Origin: AB-137-C09 sp964458185
GTDB taxonomy: Bacteria > Pseudomonadota > Zetaproteobacteria > Mariprofundales > Mariprofundaceae
Assembly (NCBI GenBank): GCA_964458185.1
Contig: CAYWFG010000007.1
Span: 11,412-75,411 of the forward strand
Length of the DNA: 64,000 bases
Reading direction: 5' to 3'
Within the stretch, counting starts at the first letter, position 1, and each line of letters opens with the position of its first letter. Below the pieces are notes generated by a model. It was given only the letters and a program-made list of their open reading frames with translations. It searched no databases and was not told the DNA's origin. The position numbers and the translations under genes were made by a program. Of the stretch, positions 41,665 to 50,228 are shown one piece after another.

Positions 41665-43260
41665 CTACAACACCTCTGGTCGAATTACTGTATCGTGCGC
41701 TTCGTCGCTATGGCTTTGAGGGAAATCTGTTGAATAATGCAAACCGCGTGATTCTTTTCTTTGCTGGGCAGAACGAATAATCAACTCAGCGACCAAACAG
41801 AGGTTGCGTAATTCAATTAAATCGCGGCTTAATGGGTGTTGCCAATAGTAACTGGATATTTCTTCTCGAATCAAGGTCAGACGACGGCGGGCATTGCGCA
41901 ATAAATGACCAGAACGAACTATGCCCACATAATTGGACATGGTCGCACGGATTTCGTCCCAGTTTTGTTTGATTTGCACACGATCCATTTCAGGCATGAC
42001 CCCTGAATCATCCCAACGGGGTAAATGCATGTGAAAAGATGGTGCAGGTGCATGCATAATAGACGCGCAACAGGCATCTGCCATCACCATGCATTCCAGC
42101 AGCGAGTTGCTTGCCAAGCGGTTTGCCCCATGCAAGCCCGTGCAAGCCGATTCACCAATAACATACAAACCATTGATTGATGTTTGCCCTGCCAAGTTGG
42201 TTTGTACACCACCACAAATATAATGGGCTGCTGGAACAATTGGAATCGGTGTTTGCAACATATCAATAGACAAATTGAATAAACGCTGATAAATATTGGG
42301 GAAGTGGCTAAAGATTTTGCGCTTGCCCAAGCCTCTGGCATCAAGGTACATGCAGTCCTTGCCTTGTTTTTTCATCTCATGGTCAATGGCACGGGCAACA
42401 ATATCACGCGATGCTAGCTCACCACCAGCATCATAATCAAAAACAAAACGATGCCCTTGACCATCAACAATGTGCGCCCCCTCACCCCTTAATGCTTCGC
42501 TCAACAACATGGTAGGGGCAGCTGCATGAAACAAACACGTTGGATGAAACTGAATAAACTCCATATTCATCACCGCACACCCTGCGCGCCATGCCATAGC
42601 AATACCATCGCCCGTGGCAACATGAGGGTTTGAGGTATACATATATACTTTACCAGCCCCACCTGTAGCCAACACCGTTGATTTTGCAGCGACAGTAATA
42701 ATGGAGCCTTCAGGGGTCAGTAGGTAAGCGCCAAGGCAGCAGTTGTGATCATCATGGCGACCCAAACGTCTGCTGGTGATGAGATCAATGGCAGTGTGTT
42801 GATTGAGGCATTGAATCTGCGGTGCAGCTTGGATATGCTGATGCAATGTTTCGCTGATGGCACGACCTGTTGCATCTTGTGCATGGGCGACACGGCGATG
42901 GCTATGTCCCCCTTCTTTAGTCAGGTGTAAGCCTTGTTCATCACAATCAAACGGCGTACCCAATGCTTGCAACCGTTGAATCATTGCACCACCTGCTTCA
43001 GCAACATGGCGCACGACATCATCATGGCACAGTCCTGCACCAGCTTTTAGGGTATCTTGAATATGATTATCGGCAGAGTCCGAAGTATCGGCAACACCTG
43101 CAATACCACCTTGTGCATGGTAGGTGTTTGATTCAGAAAACACCCCTTTATTGACCAATAATACTGTGCCATACTGTGCCAGTTGTTGTGCCGCAAGCAT
43201 ACCCGCTGCGCCGCTACCAATGATTAAATAATCACATTCTAAGGAAAAATCAGTATTCAA
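41665..43260 (-). CDS. nadB: L-aspartate oxidase
   Basis: 531 aa FAD enzyme that oxidises L-aspartate to iminoaspartate for NAD synthesis. FAD-binding YLIIGSGAAGMLAAQQLAQY, the active-site loop SNTYHAQGGIAGV, THSHRR-like region EGGHSHRRVAHAQDATGRAI, the Glu/Arg/His cluster in FIQFHPTCLF and LLSEALRGEGAHIVD, HYICGGVQTNLAGQTSINGL and ANRLASNSLLECMV are all conserved. The C-terminal helical domain is present. It is the last gene after lptB; no nadA or nadC is adjacent. Confidence 0.95.
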   Translation of the reverse strand: MNTDFSLECDYLIIGSGAAGMLAAQQLAQYGTVLLVNKGVFSESNTYHAQGGIAGVADTSDSADNHIQDTLKAGAGLCHDDVVRHVAEAGGAMIQRLQALGTPFDCDEQGLHLTKEGGHSHRRVAHAQDATGRAISETLHQHIQAAPQIQCLNQHTAIDLITSRRLGRHDDHNCCLGAYLLTPEGSIITVAAKSTVLATGGAGKVYMYTSNPHVATGDGIAMAWRAGCAVMNMEFIQFHPTCLFHAAAPTMLLSEALRGEGAHIVDGQGHRFVFDYDAGGELASRDIVARAIDHEMKKQGKDCMYLDARGLGKRKIFSHFPNIYQRLFNLSIDMLQTPIPIVPAAHYICGGVQTNLAGQTSINGLYVIGESACTGLHGANRLASNSLLECMVMADACCASIMHAPAPSFHMHLPRWDDSGVMPEMDRVQIKQNWDEIRATMSNYVGIVRSGHLLRNARRRLTLIREEISSYYWQHPLSRDLIELRNLCLVAELIIRSAQQRKESRGLHYSTDFPQSHSDEAHDTVIRPEVL

Positions 43261-43281
43261 GAGCGGTCAATATGCCAGCCA

Positions 43282-44010
43282 TCACATGGCAAAATTATCG
43301 CCAAGATACAAACGGCGGGCATCAGGATGATGGATAATATATTCAGGCGTGCCGTGGACGATGATTTCTCCTTCGCTCATCAAATAGGCTCTGCTACATA
43401 TTTTTAAGGTATCACGAACATTGTGATCGGTGATCAATATGCCGATACCTCGGTCGCGCAGTCTGGCGATGATTGCTTGAATATCTTCCACAGCAATGGG
43501 GTCAACACCAGCAAAAGGTTCATCGAGCAATAAAAAATGCGGGTGCGTCACCAAGGCACGGGCGATTTCGGTGCGCCGCCGCTGTCCTCCAGAGAGTGTG
43601 TATGCCTTTTGATGTTGAACGTGTTCAATACCCAGTTCCAACAATAAAGATTCTAATTCTTCTTCTATTTGAATAGTAGGCATCGACAAGGTTTGAAAAA
43701 TAGCGAGTAAATTTTCACGCACCGTTAATTGACGAAAAACACTCGCTTCTTGGGGTAAATAACCAATCCCTTTGCGCGCCCGTAGATGCATGGGTAAAGG
43801 GGTCATGTCTTCACCATCAACCACGACCCGTCCTGCATCAGCGCGAACCAGTCCGCAGACCATGTAAAAACTGGTTGTTTTTCCTGCACCATTAGCACCC
43901 AACAAGCCAACACATTCACCTGATTTTACATCTAAGGTAACATGATGTACCACAGTCTTGCGACGGTAGGATTTTTTCAACCCTTCTGCTTGCAGGTGGT
44001 GGTCATTCAC
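43282..44010 (-). CDS. lptB: LPS export ABC transporter ATPase
   Basis: 242 aa. LptB drives lipopolysaccharide extraction from the inner membrane with LptFG. Walker A GANGAGKTT, the Q-loop region GIGYLPQEASVFRQLTVREN, signature LSGGQRRRTEIARAL, Walker B FLLLDEPFAGVDPIAV, and switch ILITDHNVRDTL; the DEPFAGVDP and DHNVR strings are diagnostic for LptB. It overlaps lptA by four bases. Confidence 0.96.
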   Translation of the reverse strand: MNDHHLQAEGLKKSYRRKTVVHHVTLDVKSGECVGLLGANGAGKTTSFYMVCGLVRADAGRVVVDGEDMTPLPMHLRARKGIGYLPQEASVFRQLTVRENLLAIFQTLSMPTIQIEEELESLLLELGIEHVQHQKAYTLSGGQRRRTEIARALVTHPHFLLLDEPFAGVDPIAVEDIQAIIARLRDRGIGILITDHNVRDTLKICSRAYLMSEGEIIVHGTPEYIIHHPDARRLYLGDNFAM

Positions 44011-44474
44011 TTTTTGTTTAACGTCCCTGCCTCATCAGCATCAATGGTCACATGCACCCGACCATCAGCAGTTTTATTCACGCGGGTGGTTTCTGTTTGA
44101 ATATTGTGGGTTATTTTTTCGCCACTGACCGTACCTTCTGGGCTTTTTACGGTTGCTTGTTCAAACAGTATTAAAACGCCTGTTTGTTTTTGGAATGAGG
44201 CACGTTTGGATGCACCATTGATGTCCTTTCGGTGAAAGGTCACGTGACCAAAAGCCTCAGCATGATCAAGATCACCTTTAACATACCAAGCCTCTAAACG
44301 GTCGCACTTCAAGGTGAAATCACCTTGCTCCAAGACAACCGCTCCTGTAAATTCAGCGCGGCTGTGTGCATGGTCAACATTCACCGATTCTGAAGCAATA
44401 TCGACGGGTTCAGCAGCAGCAACGGTTGCCACAAGCATCATCATCAGGTATAATATAGAAGTCTTTTTTTTCAT
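44007..44474 (-). CDS. lptA: LPS transport periplasmic protein LptA
   Basis: 155 aa with a signal peptide (SILYLMMMLVATVAAAEP) and an OstA-like beta-jellyroll: DIASESVNVDHAHSRAEFTG, VVLEQGDFTLKCDRLEAWY, HVTFHRKDINGASKRASFQK and TVKSPEGTVSGEKI. LptA oligomers bridge the periplasm between LptC and LptD. It overlaps lptC and lptB by four bases each. Confidence 0.92.
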   Translation of the reverse strand: MKKKTSILYLMMMLVATVAAAEPVDIASESVNVDHAHSRAEFTGAVVLEQGDFTLKCDRLEAWYVKGDLDHAEAFGHVTFHRKDINGASKRASFQKQTGVLILFEQATVKSPEGTVSGEKITHNIQTETTRVNKTADGRVHVTIDADEAGTLNKK

Positions 44475-45073
44475 TGGCTATTTCCATGTTGCGGTAGTGG
44501 CGTAAAATCAAGAGTGGGCTGCCGCTGTAAATCGCGTACACGCACATCATGCTCAATATACACTTTCTCAGTTTTTCGGTCTGCACGCAAGCCACGTCCT
44601 GATATTTTGGCATCAACACCATTGATATTAAATGCATCAGGAACCAATACCATGTCTTGCCGACTAAGGTAGAGCAAGCGTTCAGTGGTTAACAACCAAT
44701 CTTGGTAAGTGGTTTGTACATTGTGACGAAAATCAATATTGCGTTTTAATGGATCAAACACTGCCATATCACTGCGGATCATGACCACTTCACCACGTCC
44801 TGTAAACAACTCAAGGGCAGGGTTTTGCAAACGCATGCCTGAAGGCAATTGCTGTGCTTTGCTTGCGCGTAAACGCCAAACAATACGTTCGCCATCACGC
44901 TCAACAATCAGTGGTGCATCAATCGCTACGGATTTAGCAGCGTGTTGTTCATCAGACTCGCTTGTTTGTAGCAACAATGCTGTGTTTTGCCATACAAACC
45001 ATACTGCCAAACCGACACTGGCGAATGCCAACGCTAAACAGCTCCATTTTAGGCAATGCCAGCGAAAGGTCAT
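44471..45073 (-). CDS. lptC: LPS export protein LptC
   Basis: 200 aa: one N-terminal transmembrane helix (SCLALAFASVGLAVWFVW) and a periplasmic LptC-like domain with APLIVERDGERIVWRLRASK, RGEVVMIRSDMAVFDPLKRN and GVDAKISGRGLRADRKTEKV. It docks on LptBFG and hands LPS to LptA. It is placed between carA (16 bases upstream) and lptA. kdsC/kdsD, common neighbours in other genomes, are absent. Confidence 0.9.
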   Translation of the reverse strand: MTFRWHCLKWSCLALAFASVGLAVWFVWQNTALLLQTSESDEQHAAKSVAIDAPLIVERDGERIVWRLRASKAQQLPSGMRLQNPALELFTGRGEVVMIRSDMAVFDPLKRNIDFRHNVQTTYQDWLLTTERLLYLSRQDMVLVPDAFNINGVDAKISGRGLRADRKTEKVYIEHDVRVRDLQRQPTLDFTPLPQHGNSQ

Positions 45074-45089
45074 GCGACGTTGTTACCCG

Positions 45090-46226
45090 TTACGACTTAT
45101 TTTCTTTTACCAAGCCTGCAAAACGATCAAATAAATAATCTGCATCATGAGGACCAGGACTCGCTTCTGGGTGGTATTGGACAGAAAAAACAGGGTGATC
45201 TTTCATTTTCAAGCCTTCAATCGTGCCATCAAACAATGAACGATGGGTCACTTCAACCCCTTCAGGAATGATTGCATCACTGACGGCAAAACCATGATTT
45301 TGGCTGGTTATTTCAATTTTTTGATGGTGTTCATCACGCACAGGGTGATTGCCACCACGATGACCAAATTTTAATTTAAAGGTTTGCAGCCCCAAAGCTT
45401 GCGATAATAATTGATGCCCCATACAAATACCAAACATGGGAATATCACTGGTGATAAGCGTTTTAATGGTATCAACAGCATAAGTAACCGCAGCAGGATC
45501 ACCAGGCCCGTTGGATAAAAATATGCCATCAGGGTTCATCGCCAATACATCGGCCGCAGCGGTGGACGCTGGCACAATGGTTAGCTGTAAACCACGATCT
45601 GCTAATTTCCGAAAAATATTACGCTTGCAACCAAAATCAATAGCAACCACATGCGCCGTATTTTGTGCAGGCATACGCCACTCGGCAGCATCAAGGTCAT
45701 AACTACCACCATCGTTCCACGTACTCACATCAGCACAACTTACTTCGCCCACCAAGTCACGACCTTCCAAGCCTGACCAATCTTGTGCCATTGCCAAGGC
45801 ATCTTGTTCATTCATGCTATCTGAAGTAATAACACCATGTTGCGCCCCATGGGTGCGTAAGTGACGCACCAATGCACGGGTATCTACCCCTGCAATCGCC
45901 ACCACTTTATTCCGCTCAAGCCAAGCATCAAAATCTTCTGAAGATCGGTAATTTGAAGCAATCCGCGCAGGCGCACGCACCACACAACCACGTACCGCAA
46001 TACTATTTGATTCCTGATCATCCACATTGATACCCACATTACCAATATGCGGCTGGGTAAAAGTCATGATTTGTTCGGTATAAGAAGGGTCGGTAAGAAT
46101 TTCTTGGTAGCCCGTCATTGAAGTATTAAAACACACCTCGCCAACAACATGCCCCGTAGCACCCAAAGCAGTACCACGAAATACAGCCCCATCAGCCAAA
46201 ACTAACATTGCTTCAGTTTGTTTCAT
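45090..46226 (-). CDS. carA: Carbamoyl-phosphate synthase small subunit
   Basis: 378 aa glutaminase subunit. N-terminal AMLVLADGAVFRGTALGA, FNTSMTGYQEILTDPSY; class I amidotransferase domain with FLSNGPGDPAAV, the catalytic Cys in PMFGICMGHQLLSQALG, and His/Glu in SVQYHPEASPGPHD. The ATG at 46226 follows GAGGTAAAT, a strong ribosome binding site. The longest frame adds 29 codons (MADNRRQKAEK...) that read through the repeat at 46241-46309 and should not be translated. carB is not adjacent: the upstream neighbour is the AT-rich ATPase/nuclease insert. Confidence 0.95.
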   Translation of the reverse strand: MKQTEAMLVLADGAVFRGTALGATGHVVGEVCFNTSMTGYQEILTDPSYTEQIMTFTQPHIGNVGINVDDQESNSIAVRGCVVRAPARIASNYRSSEDFDAWLERNKVVAIAGVDTRALVRHLRTHGAQHGVITSDSMNEQDALAMAQDWSGLEGRDLVGEVSCADVSTWNDGGSYDLDAAEWRMPAQNTAHVVAIDFGCKRNIFRKLADRGLQLTIVPASTAAADVLAMNPDGIFLSNGPGDPAAVTYAVDTIKTLITSDIPMFGICMGHQLLSQALGLQTFKLKFGHRGGNHPVRDEHHQKIEITSQNHGFAVSDAIIPEGVEVTHRSLFDGTIEGLKMKDHPVFSVQYHPEASPGPHDADYLFDRFAGLVKENKS

Positions 46227-46240
46227 ATTTACCTCGTTTT

Positions 46241-46309
46241 CAGAGGACAGATGACAGAGGACAGATGACAGAAAGAATAGTTTTTCTGCCTTCTGTCTTC
46301 TGTTATCTG
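46241..46309. repeat. Tandem and inverted repeat element upstream of carA
   Basis: The 14-mer CAGAGGACAGATGA occurs twice in tandem (46241-46254, 46255-46268), followed by an inner stem CAGAAA/TTTCTG (46269-46274 with 46283-46288) and an inverted copy, CTGTCTTCTGTTATCTG (46293-46309), matching the reverse complement of 46255-46271 at 14 of 17 bases. The element can fold into a long imperfect hairpin. It lies between carA and the nuclease gene, at the edge of the AT-rich insert. Confidence 0.7.
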
Positions 46310-46341
46310 CCATTTATCACCTTGCTTGCGCGAGAATAGCA

Positions 46342-46851
46342 TTAATTAATGCTCCATGGTAAGTCTGGTGCCTTTTTATTTGTTGTTATTTTAAGCCTTG
46401 GGCTAATTACTTTTAATTTATTTCTTAGTTTTATCTCAATGTTTTGCAAATTAAAGTTTGATTGCTTAAGCGTCTTTCGGGGAGGGGAAAGCTCTATATG
46501 AAGAATAATTCTTATTTCATTTGCAATAGATGTTTTCCGTGCTATTTCTCGCTCGATTTCAAGGCTCGCATTATTTTTCATTGGTAACATTGCAGCTAGA
46601 GAAAATATTACTTTGTTAATAATAGTTGTTATTAAATCACACTGATTTATACTGATAGTGTTCGGATGAGTATAGTCTTTCACCTCAATCAAATAAACAT
46701 TTTTGCTTTCTACTGCAATCATATCTACAGCCTTAATATTATTTTTAATTTTTGAGAATTTCTTTCTATAGAAAACCGTATCATCAAACTTTATTGCATC
46801 TATTTTTTCTGAAAAACTAAACGTTAAACGCCCCTCAACTATATCGACCAC
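46342..46851 (-). CDS. Small PD-(D/E)xK nuclease-like protein, partner of the AAA ATPase
   Basis: 169 aa. The region KAVDMIAVES, NVYLIEVKDYTH gives D43, E56 and K58 in the D-x(12)-E-x-K spacing of PD-(D/E)xK nucleases; a helix-rich C-terminal part follows (IANEIRIILHIELSPPRK). No known restriction enzyme is recognised. It starts at a GTG two bases after the ATPase stop, with AAGGA in the ATPase tail as ribosome binding site, so translation is probably coupled. Base composition is much more AT-rich than the housekeeping genes around it, suggesting transfer. A nuclease effector switched by the ATPase is inferred. Confidence 0.7.
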   Translation of the reverse strand: MVDIVEGRLTFSFSEKIDAIKFDDTVFYRKKFSKIKNNIKAVDMIAVESKNVYLIEVKDYTHPNTISINQCDLITTIINKVIFSLAAMLPMKNNASLEIEREIARKTSIANEIRIILHIELSPPRKTLKQSNFNLQNIEIKLRNKLKVISPRLKITTNKKAPDLPWSIN

Positions 46852-46853
46852 TT

Positions 46854-48227
46854 CTAATATTCCTTATCTAAGAATCTATCACTTTGATTTAACGCTTCAT
46901 CTAAAATAACAAAAGAATCAAGGTCTTCAAAAGACTCACTTTGTGATACTAACACTTGAGATTCATTATTTAAATAGAAACTGGTATAGTTAACATTGTT
47001 TGATTTTTTTCTTAGTATTTCAATTTCTTTTACTAAAAACAGGCTGTGCGTTGAGATAATTAATTGCACGCCAATTGATGATAGCTTTAATAATACACTG
47101 GCAACTTCTTTTATCAATTTGGGGTTTAGGTTTGATTCGGGTTCATCCCAAAGAAGAATACTGTTTTTTTGCAATGAACCATTGGCTAAAAGATAGGATA
47201 CAGTCCCAATCTTTCTTAAACCTTCAGCAACCATGGATATAGGTATTATCTTATTATCGTTTCTACTTAAATAAAACTCCCCATTTTGTTTGAGTATTTC
47301 ACCATCTAATAAGGATTCCAATTGATCCTTCACTTCAGAATGACTATTTTTCAACAAGGGGGCATCAAGAGCCTTGCATAGATCATAAAATGTTTGATCA
47401 AAGGCTATATGACGCTCTTCATACAGCCATGAAAATCCTTTGAAATGAGATAAAAACTCTTTTGCGGGCATAAAAACTATGTTTTTACTTTTTAGTTGGA
47501 ATGGTTTATTTGAAGGCTCAAAATTAACTTGTGATACTGAATGCTCGGTAAAATTAAATTTCAAATCATAATCAGAAAATTGCAGATGAACAAAACATTT
47601 TTCATGCCCAAATGAAATAAGGTTCTTTAATCCTTTCCCATTAAAAACATTATACATCGTATTGTATGTATTTTCCGATAATAATTTTGTTGTAAATGAT
47701 GTTTTCTTTGCTGTATTATTATTAGATTTAATGATTGAATATATTAATTTTAATATATGCGTTTTAGCCGTTCCATTTTCACCTAGAATAATATTCAATC
47801 CAGAAAACAGCTTTATTTCTGAATCCTTAAATAAAGTGAAATTTTTGAGTGAAATTTCTTTTGCTGTATTTTCATGAGGATCATCATCAATTATATCAAT
47901 TCGTTCTTTTATTACTTTAAGCAACTCTTGGTTAGCAACCCTAACTATAGTTTTACTGTATGCGCCTTTTGCAGGAAAATCCACTCTCTCAGAGAATTCA
48001 ACCCACTTTTTCACAAAAACAATTTTACCATTGTTCTTATTTTTTTCGCATATGCCGTAATACTCCAAGTATGATTTTTTTGCTAGAAGTAGTATATCCC
48101 CTGCCACTATTTTGTTGACACTCGTTTGATATTTTAAATCATAGCCATTCTCCCACAAGTTTTTTTCAAGAAATCTACTTGTTTGATCTACATGATCATG
48201 ACTTGCTCTAACCAACCAATAGTTCAC
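46854..48227 (-). CDS. AAA ATPase (OLD/SMC-like) with N-terminal EVE/PUA-like domain
   Basis: 457 aa. Residues 1-90 (NYWLVRASHD, NKIVAGDILLLAKKSYLEYY, GICEKNKNNGKIVFVKKWVE) look like an EVE/PUA-type fold, a class known to read modified bases. An ABC-like ATPase follows: Walker A GENGTAKT (about 149), the motif before Walker B SMVAEGLRKIGT, Walker B ILLWDEPESNLNP (about 357), and H-loop ISTHSLFLVKEIE. There is no TOPRIM domain. The GTG at 48227 has AGGA upstream; a GTG at 48254 adds nine residues. Codon use is AT-rich. It forms a two-gene unit with the nuclease, like Septu, PARIS or Gabija in logic but not in parts. Confidence 0.78.
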   Translation of the reverse strand: MNYWLVRASHDHVDQTSRFLEKNLWENGYDLKYQTSVNKIVAGDILLLAKKSYLEYYGICEKNKNNGKIVFVKKWVEFSERVDFPAKGAYSKTIVRVANQELLKVIKERIDIIDDDPHENTAKEISLKNFTLFKDSEIKLFSGLNIILGENGTAKTHILKLIYSIIKSNNNTAKKTSFTTKLLSENTYNTMYNVFNGKGLKNLISFGHEKCFVHLQFSDYDLKFNFTEHSVSQVNFEPSNKPFQLKSKNIVFMPAKEFLSHFKGFSWLYEERHIAFDQTFYDLCKALDAPLLKNSHSEVKDQLESLLDGEILKQNGEFYLSRNDNKIIPISMVAEGLRKIGTVSYLLANGSLQKNSILLWDEPESNLNPKLIKEVASVLLKLSSIGVQLIISTHSLFLVKEIEILRKKSNNVNYTSFYLNNESQVLVSQSESFEDLDSFVILDEALNQSDRFLDKEY

Positions 48228-48245
48228 AATTATAGTCCTAAGGTA

Positions 48246-48270
48246 ACTCGCCACGCTAACAGTGGCGAGT
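48246..48270. other. GC-rich stem-loop between typA and the ATPase gene
   Basis: ACTCGCCAC (48246-48254) and GTGGCGAGT (48262-48270) form a perfect 9-bp stem with a 7-base loop. On the minus strand it lies after the typA stop and before the ATPase start; no T-run follows, so it is not a standard terminator. TATAAT occurs between the stem and the ATPase start codon. It marks the right edge of the AT-rich insert. Confidence 0.5.
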
Positions 48271-48287
48271 GTCGCGTTGCCTGAAAC

Positions 48288-50093
48288 CTACCTCGTTGCT
48301 CTTTTGCGTTCGTGTTCTTTTAACAGACGTTTACGCAGACGGATCGATGTTGGTGTGATTTCTACCAATTCATCGTCGCCAATAAATTCAATGGCACGTT
48401 CCAACGATAAGTTCAACGGTGTAATCAAATCAATGGCATCATCTTTGCCTGATGCACGTACATTGGTCAGTTTTTTCTCTCTGGTTGCATTGACAACCAA
48501 ATCGTTATCACGGGTATGAATAGCAATAATCATGCCTTCATACAATTTCACACCAGAACCAATAAACATACGACCACGCTCTTGCAATTTCCACAAGGCA
48601 AAGGCTACCGAATTACCTTCCGCCATAGAAATAAGCACACCATTATTGCGTGCAGGAATAGCACCAACATCAGGGCCATAGGCATGAAACACATGGTGCA
48701 TTACGCCTGTGCCGCGTGTATCGGTTAAAAACTCCGAGGTATAGCCAATCAAACCGCGTGTAGGGCAAGTGAACTCGATACGGGTCATGCCATCAGGGCT
48801 GGTTTGCATGTGCGTCATTTCAGCACCGCGCCGTCCTAGTTTTTCAATAACCGTACCTTGGTACTCTTCTTGCACATCAACGGTGACTTGTTCGTAGGGT
48901 TCTTCTGTTTTACCATCGACTTCACGGGTGATTACTGTTGGGCGAGATACTGCCATTTCAAAGCCTTCACGGCGCATATTCTCCAGTAAAATACCGATGT
49001 GTAATTCGCCACGACCCGAGATTTTATAGACTTCTGCCGAGTCAGTTTCTTCTACACGCATGGCAACATTGGTGCGTATTTCACGAAACAAACGCTCACG
49101 AATCTGGCGTGTGGTAATGAATTTTCCTTCGGTACCAGCCAAGGGTGAGTTGTTGACGTGCAATTCCATGGTTAAAGTGGGTTCATCGACATGAATCACA
49201 GGCAGTGGGATCGGATTGTTTAAGTCAGCAATGGTTTCACCGATTTGAATATGCTCAATACCTGCAATAGCAACAATATCGCCCGCTTCGGCGTTTTCTA
49301 TTTCTATTCGCTGTAGACCTTCAAAACCAATCAAACGTGTGACGCGGTATTTGCTAAGTTTGCCATCAGCATGCGCCACCGCAATATTCTCGCCCGTTTT
49401 AACACGACCATTGGCAATACGACCAATAACAATACGCCCGATGTAATCATCCCATGCCAAGGTCGTTGCCAACATTTGCAGTGGTGCATCAGGGTCGCCA
49501 GAAGGCGCGTCAACACTGGTTAAAATGGTATCAAACAAGCAGATTAAATTATCTGATGTTTCTTCAGACGACATCATGGCATAACCATTTTTAGCGGAGG
49601 CGTACACCACGGGGAAATCTAATTGCTCATCCGTCGCGCCAAGGGCTGCAAACAAATCAAACGTCGCATCAACACATGCTTCAGGGTCTGCGCCATCACG
49701 ATCAATCTTGTTCACCACCACAATCGGTTTTAAGCCCAGCCCCAATGCTTTGGCAGTAACAAAACGAGTTTGCGGCATCGGGCCTTCTGCGGCATCAACC
49801 AGCAGGAGTACGCCATCAACCATGTTTAATACACGTTCAACTTCGCCACCAAAATCAGCATGCCCTGGGGTGTCAACAATGTTAATGATCGTATCATTGT
49901 ATTTTAACGCCGTGTTTTTGGCTAAAATAGTGATGCCACGTTCTTTTTCCAAATCGTTGGAATCCATCACGCGCTCAGTCATCTCTTGATGCGATGTGAA
50001 TGTACCTGATTGTTTGAGTAGTTCATCAACCAACGTGGTTTTGCCATGATCAACATGGGCAATTATGGCAATATTTCTCAGCTTGCGTGACAT
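48288..50093 (-). CDS. typA: Translational GTPase TypA/BipA
   Basis: 601 aa, the usual length. G1 motif in IAHVDHGKTTLVDELL, G2 region ERGITILAKNT, G3 VDTPGHADFGGEVERVLNMV, G4 VVNKIDRDGADPE; EF-G-like domains III and V and the BipA-specific C-terminus (NNGVLISMAEGNSVAFALWK) are present. BipA binds the ribosome and aids 50S assembly and stress adaptation. The ATG at 50093 follows GAGG by 7 bases and gives MSRKLRNIAIIAHVDHG; the frame to 50168 is too long. Confidence 0.96.
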   Translation of the reverse strand: MSRKLRNIAIIAHVDHGKTTLVDELLKQSGTFTSHQEMTERVMDSNDLEKERGITILAKNTALKYNDTIINIVDTPGHADFGGEVERVLNMVDGVLLLVDAAEGPMPQTRFVTAKALGLGLKPIVVVNKIDRDGADPEACVDATFDLFAALGATDEQLDFPVVYASAKNGYAMMSSEETSDNLICLFDTILTSVDAPSGDPDAPLQMLATTLAWDDYIGRIVIGRIANGRVKTGENIAVAHADGKLSKYRVTRLIGFEGLQRIEIENAEAGDIVAIAGIEHIQIGETIADLNNPIPLPVIHVDEPTLTMELHVNNSPLAGTEGKFITTRQIRERLFREIRTNVAMRVEETDSAEVYKISGRGELHIGILLENMRREGFEMAVSRPTVITREVDGKTEEPYEQVTVDVQEEYQGTVIEKLGRRGAEMTHMQTSPDGMTRIEFTCPTRGLIGYTSEFLTDTRGTGVMHHVFHAYGPDVGAIPARNNGVLISMAEGNSVAFALWKLQERGRMFIGSGVKLYEGMIIAIHTRDNDLVVNATREKKLTNVRASGKDDAIDLITPLNLSLERAIEFIGDDELVEITPTSIRLRKRLLKEHERKRATR

Positions 50094-50228
50094 CAAGGAA
50101 CCTCTATTATCGAAAAAATACAATGACTGTTCCATTGTAACCGTTCCATTGGGCAACCCATTACGCACCCGATGGAAAAATGGGCGCGCATAGTAACAAG
50201 ATTGACAAAAATAGACAGTTAAAAAACA

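Noticed and set aside
46227..46313. N-terminal extension of carA (29 codons)
   Set aside because: It reads through a tandem/inverted repeat, and a strong ribosome binding site serves the inner ATG at 46226.
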